NCBI GenBank assembly: GCA_009602725.1
Contig: WELB01000129.1
Coordinates: 301,566-338,949, forward strand
Direction of reading: 5' to 3'
DNA length: 37,384 nt
DNA from: Spirogloea muscicola
Taxonomy: Eukaryota; Streptophyta; Zygnematophyceae; Spirogloeales; Spirogloeaceae
The position numbers were made by a program, and so were the translations under genes. Below are positions 28,970-37,384 of this stretch, in pieces (the first letter of the stretch is position 1; each line of letters opens with the position of its first letter). The notes under the pieces were generated by a model. That model was given only the letters and a program-made list of their open reading frames with translations, made no database searches and was not told the origin of the DNA.

Positions 28970-29105
28970 CATGGCCTCTTAGGCTGACTCATCCACTTCG
29001 GTGTGTGATTCACGCTAAGGATGGAGGACCACTTTTTCTCTCTATGTGGCTCCTAGGCTGGGTCATACACTTCTGTGTGTGATTCACGCTGACAATGGAG
29101 GTCCA
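28970..29105 (+). repeat. Tandem duplication of about 70 bases
   Basis: TAGGCTGACTCATCCACTTC followed by GTGTGTGATTCACGCTAAGG is repeated as TAGGCTGGGTCATACACTTC followed by GTGTGTGATTCACGCTGACA. The two units differ by a few substitutions. It lies at the left edge of the LTR-type element. Confidence 0.75.
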
Positions 29106-30003
29106 CCCATCTCTGACTCTCTCTCTCGGCGACAACAACAACATCTTGGCGACAACAACGACATCGACCACTCATCCAATGCGGCCGTCAACAACAACAT
29201 TACCCGCTCATCAAATGCGGACGACATCAACAACAGAGCGACTACAAGGGCCCAGGCCCACGCCCGACGCCAACCGGCCGAAGACCGTTCAAGGCGCAAG
29301 GAGGAAAGCCCATCTACAAGCACCTCAACCACCAACAAGACCGTCAAGATGGGCGCTATCGAAGAGGTGGCAGGAGATCGTGGCACAGACCATTGGATAT
29401 CACCATCTACGGTCAAGACAACCCCAGGGTCGGGACCGGTCCACGAAGGCCGGTTGGCTTAGCCAATCAGTGTAGCCGACGGCCCGCATCTGGCCTATCA
29501 GGTAGCGCTAGGATTTCACCGCGTCGGGCCCATGTCGGGGCGCGCGCTCTCTGCCAGGCAGTCCGCTTGGCAGTACTCGTCCTCGCCGCGCCTGCGCCCA
29601 CCCACGCCTGCGTCCACTCGCGCCTGCGTCCGCGAGAGCGTAGCCCGGGGCGTATACGGCGTGCGCGCATAGCGAGCCCTGCGCGGACCCGCTGCGACTG
29701 CGAGAAGTCGTTCTATCTGTGTGGTGAGCAGTCTTAATATTGGACTGTTCTTGCAAGTCTTTATCTCTGGAGTGTTGTGCTCATTCTTTGAGTGCACGTT
29801 TCGAAAGAGGTTGCTTGAGTGCATCCATTTGCTGCATTGCTTGACAGATCACGAACACAGAAAAGGTGCGGGCTTGTACCGAGAACCTTGATAGGGTAGC
29901 GGCCGCCCATTGGGTATCCTCGCATGCGTAGTGCTAGGAACAAACAAACAAGTAGATAGGGACACATTGAGACTCTGGATACTGGATACGAATACTGGAC
30001 ACT
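29095..30003 (+). other. Left part of a decayed LTR-type retroelement
   Basis: 29095-29260 is rich in CAACAAC and GACGACAT. A GC-rich block (29500-29700) is followed by ATTGGACTGTTCTTGCAAG and TCTTTATCTCTGGAGTGTTG, which has the look of an LTR R/U5 region. No matching second LTR is in the window, and no primer-binding site could be fixed. The boundaries are therefore inferred. Confidence 0.35.
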
Positions 30004-31143
30004 GTCACGCACTTCTACTGTGACATCAAGGCCAAGGGTATTGCTAAGCCGGCTGCAGTTGCTGTGGTGCAAACTGATGTAGAAGAGGATGATGATGACC
30101 TTGAGGGAATGTATGCTACTCAGTATGGTGCAGGGACTTCATCCAAATATCACTTCTCTCACCTCGCTACTATTGTTGCTGCAGTACCGGAGTCTAGCAC
30201 AGCAAGCAGAAACCCACTGAAACGGGGTGAAGGTGTTTTGCAACAGCTTGCTAGGACTGGCAATGCCAGATACCCAACATCCTTTAGATTTAAAGAGATC
30301 CAACCTGAATTACCTGCATCCAAGAAAAAGGTAGCTGTGAATGTAACAGGTGACCTTGATGTTAAGGTAACTACTGACATGCTCTTGACTAAGTTGTATG
30401 CAGCACCTATTCTGAGTCTGAGTGATGTAGGAATAACCAAGGATAAGCTAAGCAGCATGCTGAATAAGAGTGGTACTGTGGAGGAAATGCAGACTTTGCA
30501 GACTGCATCTGAGGAAGCCGTTGCATATGCAGAGAAGAAGGCACACTCTTTCAGCAATGATATTGTGCCTTGCAGGTCATATAAAGAAAGAAAGAAGCAA
30601 TAGTCTTCTGTGACCATGTTAGACAATTCTTTGGGCATATTGAGAGTTAAAGCAATTAAGCCTGTTGTGGTCTTATTAGAGACGGGGGCACCACCAGTTC
30701 TCCTAGGTCGGAATATGATTACTAAATTGGGTCTAAAGTCCTGTGACATAGTTCAAAGTGATCTCAGGATCAAGACTGCTACCGGCGGTACAGACAGTAT
30801 CGTTGGACTGACCAGAGAACCGGTGCAGATAACTTTGTATCACGACATACCTGACAGAAGAACGTCGTTGTCAGTAGTTTGTATGATAACAGAAGCGAAA
30901 CCTTATGACATTTTGCTAGGGACTCAATTTCTGGTTCCCATAGGTTTTGGCATTGACTTCTACTCAGAAGTAGCCTGGTATAGACCAGACTGGCGGAATG
31001 CTGGTACTGATACAGTCACTTTACCATTGCTGAAATCTTGTTTCAATGCAGACATTGAGGCCAATACAGGAGTACCCACCTCAGAAGTGCCTGCGGAGAA
31101 GGATTTGACAGAGAACTTGGAGGAGGGACTTGGGAAGATTTGA
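30004..31143 (+). pseudogene. Retroelement gag/protease polyprotein remnant, one in-frame UAG
   Basis: An open frame starts within what looks like the second half of a CCHC zinc knuckle (HFYCDIKAKGIAKP). It runs through an acidic linker (DVEEDDDDLEGMYATQYG) to KERKKQ and a TAG at 30601-30603, then continues in the same frame. The second part is a retropepsin-like domain: KPVVVLLETGAPPVLLGRNM, a central hydrophobic region, and AKPYDILLGTQFLVPIGFGI, which matches the [IL]-[IL]-G-x-[DNQ]-[FW]-[IL] flap/end block. The catalytic motif should be D-T-G but reads E-T-G. A frameshift near 31130 and another TAG at 31212-31214 separate it from the methyltransferase-like part. The frame is very intact for so old a remnant, which suggests recent decay. 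Confidence 0.65.
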
Positions 31144-31247
31144 CTGAGTCTGTAGAGAAGCAAAACCACGAGGAACAGGCTCAAGATGAAGCACAATCTG
31201 AGCCACTCCCGTAGGAAAATGAGAATACATCGAAGGAGAAAGAGTCA

Positions 31248-31934
31248 GTGGAAGACAGCAAGGGAAAGGCGAAAGTACCAGAGAATGCTGAGAAGGAGGT
31301 ACCACCTCCGCCACCACCTACTGCACCAGCTACTGGGACCTCATCTGATACTGTACCCAGTGGTTTGAAAAGAACCCTATCCACAGGTGCCCTTACCAAC
31401 ATACTGCAGCCACCAAGACTACTCAAGGCGCTCACTATCCAGGGAATGACCAATCATGATCTGGCGGAACTGGAAGTGGAGGAAAGGTACAGACGGTACC
31501 TTGCTATGCTCCCAGATTGGATAAGAGCTGCTGCCATCAGGGTAGCTGACGCTTGGGGTGAACCGGCATTTGATGTGAAAGAATTGGTCGATCCGGGTAC
31601 CAACCTTGGCCCAAAGGTGGATCCGCGCTTCTATGCTGGAGTTGTTCCATTCGAAGTTGGCGAGAAGGGACTGGTAGTATTGGAGCTTTTTGGAGGAGTC
31701 GCTACAGGTCTTGCAGGATTGCTGCGCAGTCGTTACAAAATTGCTCAATACATATATGTGGACAACAATCCATTCACCAGGGAAGCAGCTGCACATCATA
31801 TTTCCATACTGCAGGAACGTTATAGTCACTTGGTGACTCCTACAACCTTCAAGTACTTGGCTTTGCTGGCTTCTGTGATGTCACCTGGGAGGAGAGTATC
31901 CCAGTTCTTGAAGGTTGTAGGAGTCACCAAGTGA
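31248..31934 (+). pseudogene. Retroelement DNA-methyltransferase-like module, left copy
   Basis: After a Pro-rich linker and the block LAELEVEERYRRYLAMLPDW, the frame reads GLVVLELFGGVATGLAGLLR and then IAQYIYVDNNPFTREAAAHH. The E-L-F-G-G-x-x-[TS]-G-L glycine loop followed by a short strand ending in V-D resembles motifs I and II of C5-cytosine methyltransferases, which bind AdoMet. The catalytic Pro-Cys motif is not seen before the frame runs into the fold-back. Methyltransferase-like domains are known in some algal and dinoflagellate retroelements. Here it lies downstream of the protease, in the order zinc knuckle, protease, methyltransferase-like. Confidence 0.6.
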
Positions 31935-32389
31935 CTATAACGTTCCTGCAGTATGGAAATATGATGTGCAGCTGCTTCCCTGGTGAATGGATTGTTGTCC
32001 ACATATATGTATTGAGCAATTTTGTAACGACTGCGCAGCAAGCCTGCAAGACCTGTAGCGACTCCTCCAAAAAGCTCCAATACTACCAGTCCCTTCTCGC
32101 CAAATTCGAATGTAATAACTCCAACATAGAAGCGCGGATCCACCTTTGGGCCAAGGTTGGTACCCGGATCGACCAATTCTTTCACATCAAATGCCGGTCC
32201 ACCCCAAGCGTCAGCTACCCTGATGGCAGCAGCTCTTGTCCAATCTGGGAGCATAGCAAGGTACCGTCTGTACCTTTCTCTCCACTTCCAGTTCCGCCAG
32301 GTCGTGATTGGTCATTCCCTGGATAGTGAGCGCCTTGAGTAGTCTTGGTGGCTGCAGTATGTTGGTAAGGGCACCTGTGGATAGGGTTC
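31372..32389. repeat. Large fold-back: 482/483-base inverted repeat with 53-base spacer
   Basis: The left arm 31372-31853 and right arm 31907-32389 are reverse complements, differing by a small number of substitutions and at least one single-base indel (GAGGAAAGG against GAGAGAAAGG near 31483). The spacer is 31854-31906. Both outer ends break sharply: the match begins at GAACCCTAT on the left and ends at ATAGGGTTC on the right. Confidence 0.92.
31826..32254 (-). pseudogene. Retroelement DNA-methyltransferase-like module, right (inverted) copy
   Basis: The minus strand repeats MLPDWTRAAAIRVADAWGGP, GLVVLELFGGVATGLAGLLR and YIYVDNNPFTREAAAHH. It has amino-acid differences from the left copy (T for I after PDW, G for E after AWG, VGVITFEF for AGVVPFEV). 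Through the spacer it continues as NWDTLLPGDITEASKAK, which looks like the authentic continuation of the protein, whereas the plus-strand reading of the spacer does not. This copy therefore probably preserves the original order and the left one is joined to it inverted. Confidence 0.55.
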
Positions 32390-32589
32390 ATGGATGCTAC
32401 ATAGTTAAATTTCATTCGAGCTGGACTTGTTCACATGTGGTGATCTTTGACGACTGACAACAATCGCTCTTGTTGGTCTCTTATCAGACTGTTCGTCATG
32501 TCAACCAATTATGGTAGCCAACATCTTCGTCTTTATTGCGTATCTCGTAGGCTAGTACGTCAGCATTTGTCTTCTTCTGGATTCATCGA

Positions 32590-32850
32590 CGCCATTTCGC
32601 ATCGACGCCTCGGCGCATGACACTACATTTTGCGCCTCCGGCCTTATCAGACCTTGTCCATCCATTCCTTTGGGCTGGCCTCTCACACGTAGCTACTGAG
32701 TGGTCCATCCTACACCCGTTCTGACATAGCGCTTCAGGCTCCACCGTCATTTGGCCCCTTCGAACCTTTGTCAATTCTCTTGGGGCTGGCTTTTCACAGC
32801 CATTGGGAGAGCCACTTTCTCACAGCCATTGCTGTCAAACTGGAAGAGCT
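32590..32850 (+). repeat. Retroelement 3'-end fragments
   Basis: Two copies in the same orientation: CCATCCATTCCTTTGGGCTG then GCCTCTCACACGTAGC (32655-32695), and TTGTCAATTCTCTTGGGGCT, GGCTTTTCACAGCCATTGG (32765-32805). A local duplication of TTCTCACAGCCATTG follows. Confidence 0.6.
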
Positions 32851-33230
32851 GTTGTCGTAGGGAACGTATACAGCTCGGGTAGGAAGGCAATCACCACTGT
32901 GGATGGCCACCCACAAACCCCCTAAGTCAGCAGCAGCCACAGAAGAAGCAGCAAATGTACGCATTCATCGGGGGGCCAGGTTGGAGTGGAGTTTTGCCCC
33001 TGCCCGACCTGCTGCCCGTAAAAGCTGGGCAGCCTGCAAAGCCCCGGGGTGCCCTAACCGCGGCGGCCGGACCTCAAGCCCCCGCCTAAACCCTCGCCCG
33101 CCATCGCCGCTGCCGCCGCCGCCGCCGCTGCCGCGGCCGCCGCTGCCGCCGCNTGGCTTTGCCCGCCGCCACCGCCGCGCCGCTGGGACGCGGCCGCCGG
33201 GCTGACGCGGTGGCGGGACGGCGGTCGCAG
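32851..33230. other. Upstream region of eS8
   Basis: The stretch becomes very GC-rich from about 33040, with CCG runs and one N at 33153. The eS8 initiator codon should lie here in a short first exon ending ATGG, because the next exon starts with the rest of Gly2. I could not place a convincing ATGG/GT. Confidence 0.4.
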
Positions 33231-34177
33231 GTATCTCGCGGGACTCGCTGCACAAGCGGCGCCTGACGGGCGGCAAGCAGAAGATATGGCGCAAGAAGCG
33301 GAAGTGAGCGCACGCCGCCTTAAACCCCTTAAACCCCCTTCAACGCCATTGCCGCTGCCATGGCCGCCGCCGCCGTGGTCGCCGCCGCCGGCTGAGGTTG
33401 CTGCGTCGGCAATGGGCGCGGCGGCGGCGCAGGTACGAGATGGGCCGCCAGGCGGCGAACACGAAGCTGTCGAGCAACAAGACGGTGCGGCGGCTGCGCG
33501 TGCGCGGCGGCAACTTCAAGTTCCGGGCGCTGCGCCTGGACACCGGCAACTACTCGTGGGGGTCGGAGGCCGTCTCCCGCAAGGCCCGCATCCTGGACGT
33601 CGTCTACAACGCGTCCAACAACGAGCTGGTGCGCACGCAGACGCTCGTCAAGAACGCCATCGTGCAGATCGACGCCGCGCCGTTCCGCGCCTGGTACAAG
33701 GTCCACTACGGCGTGGAGGTCGGCAAGAAGAAGGGCAAGCCCGCCGCCGCCAAGGACGAGGACGGCGACGGTGACGCGGAGGCGAAGCAGAGCAAGCACG
33801 TGCAGCGCAAGCTGGCCAAGCGGCTGCAGCCGGGCCTGAAGCTCGACGCGCACCTGGAGGAGCAGTTTGCCAGCGGCCGCCTCATGGCCTGCATCGCCTC
33901 GCGCCCCGGCCAGAGCGGTCGCTGCGACGGGTACGCACCTGCCTGCCTGCCCACGTAGCGAGGACTGGACTTAACCATCAATGACTGCAGCAGTAACAGC
34001 CGGCCGTTTGGTTGGACAGAGTTACACTGCAACCGTATGACCTGCCGGCTGGTCAGTGGCAGCCAGAGCTGTTGTGACGCTCACTCGTCCTCTGTGCCGT
34101 GCAGTTACATCCTCGAGGGCAGGGAGCTGGAGTTCTACATGCGCAAGATCCAGAAGAAGAAGGGCAAAACCGCGTAG
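33231..34177 (+). CDS. RPS8: 40S ribosomal protein eS8 (RPS8), start exon not located
   Basis: Exons are 33231-33303, 33433-33930 and 34105-34177, all GT-AG and in phase. With a first exon ending in ATGG the protein would be 215 residues, normal for eS8 (about 205-220). The first listed exon gives [20 protein letters not shown] once the missing G is added. It splices to [13 protein letters not shown], which joins exactly as in the family. [40 protein letters not shown] and the C-terminal [20 protein letters not shown] are highly conserved. The family's lineage-specific insertion here is short and rich in Lys and Asp ([20 protein letters not shown]). The protein is part of the small ribosomal subunit. 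It is convergent with the PUR-alpha gene. Confidence 0.95.
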
Positions 34178-34981
34178 ATGGACCTTGACATTCGTAGTCC
34201 CAGACGTCTCTGCCAAGCATCATCCCGCTGTGTGAGGGCGATAACATCTGCAGTTCCTGACCTGGCCGCCGTTAGCAACAGGCTGGCAGAAATGGACGGC
34301 CGGCCAGGCGATGGCCGTCTTTGATGGCTTAGTCATGTCTGCAAGGCACCGTCCGAGTATTTGACATGGGGCGATCGAGCTCTGACTGACATTGTGTCAA
34401 TATCTGCTACTTGGCAACATGTAGGCCTGTGGTGCCTTGCTATACAATTGTTTGAGAGAGCAGGTGCCGCTAATGGCTAGGACAAGAACGAGATGTTGTG
34501 TCTTAAGAGTTGTGCCTGTTGCCTTTGGGACAAATGGAGCAAGCTCTGGTACTCTCGCCTCCATGACCAGCCTGCGCAGTGCTTTACCAATGCTTGGCAA
34601 CTTGGCTTTCCTGGGCAAAAATCCGGTAGGTCTGCATACTACAGATATCTTGATGGCGACGCCAACTGCGTCGTGGTCGCATTATTACTCAGTACGCCTG
34701 CTAACAGGCTAGTAAATCGACCAAGTCGCGACCAAGGAACCCCAGTCCTCGATACAACTCAAAAGCCGGCGGCAGTAGTGCTTGAAGGCAGGTCATCACT
34801 GGCAGGAGGCACCATGGCCTCAGGTCTGTCCTACAAAATTATTCTCGAGGTTTTGCATGATGTTTGACGCTCCGACTGGGGGTGTCCCTGAGCACCCCCG
34901 TCACTGGCGCAGTAGCACCGCATGGCAACTATGTGAGTCGCCATCTACTGATAGGCTTGCAACTTTTAGCTGCCAGCATTC
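34178..34981. other. Intergenic region between convergent eS8 and PUR-alpha genes
   Basis: The 804 bases must hold both 3' untranslated regions. Small open frames on both strands show no known motif. No retroelement 3'-end copy lies here, unlike other intergenic stretches. Confidence 0.45.

Positions 34982-37384
<2,403 letters not shown>

Noticed and set aside
28960-29100. CRISPR-like or satellite array
   Set aside because: Only two units, no spacer pattern, in a eukaryotic context. Recorded as a simple tandem duplication.

Overview
This window is nuclear DNA of a eukaryote with many short GT-AG introns. The best guess is a green alga, possibly trebouxiophyte-like. The reasons are intron-dense genes with TGCAG acceptors, very GC-rich exons beside AT-richer introns, a legumain of plant vacuolar-processing type, a TEN1 whose closest remembered match is the plant protein, and an ArsS-type radical SAM gene of the kind linked to arsenosugars. 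The lineage is inference. Nothing looks bacterial: there are no operons, ribosome binding sites or CRISPR arrays.

Layout: (a) 140-1330 (+), terminal exon of an unrecognised GC-rich gene. (b) 2.4-3.3 kb, retroelement 3'-end fragments. (c) 3622-6290 (+), eight exons of legumain, with a damaged or missing N-terminus. (d) 10050-6757 (-), a complete 13-exon farnesyl diphosphate synthase, convergent with (c). (e) 10.4-12.9 kb, nested retroelement fragments. (f) 14649-12893 (-), a weak five-exon gene candidate. (g) 15.2-15.7 kb, more fragments. (h) 16855-16206 (-), the PRKRIP1 homologue. (i) a CCG run, a 599-base N gap and a 423-base CA run, then the last two exons of TEN1 (18552-19109, +). (j) 22745-19487 (-), a complete 12-exon ArsS-type gene. 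(k) 22.9-28.7 kb, a transposon graveyard with Ty3/gypsy RNase H and integrase pieces and many copies of one endonuclease-tailed retroelement. (l) 29-32.4 kb, a decayed LTR-type element with a zinc-knuckle remnant, a retropepsin-like domain and a DNA-methyltransferase-like module that is duplicated as a large fold-back. (m) 33231-34177 (+), ribosomal protein eS8. (n) 37263-34982 (-), a PUR-alpha type protein, cut off by a poly-T run at the window end.

The genes are unrelated housekeeping and specialised functions (isoprenoids, vacuolar proteolysis, telomere capping, arsenic metabolism, translation, nucleic-acid binding). They do not form a pathway cluster. The most unusual non-genic signal is one dispersed family. 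More than twenty short segments in both orientations share a stem-loop (GGGCTGGC-loop-GCCAGCCC), and several carry just upstream the same protein tail, S-D-L-x-L-L-S/T-R-G-Y-stop. Read together they are 5'-truncated copies of the 3' end of one retroelement whose protein ends in a PD-(D/E)XK-like domain.

The spliced models for farnesyl diphosphate synthase, ArsS, legumain, eS8 and PUR-alpha were worked out by hand. In each, the exon phases add up exactly across every junction.
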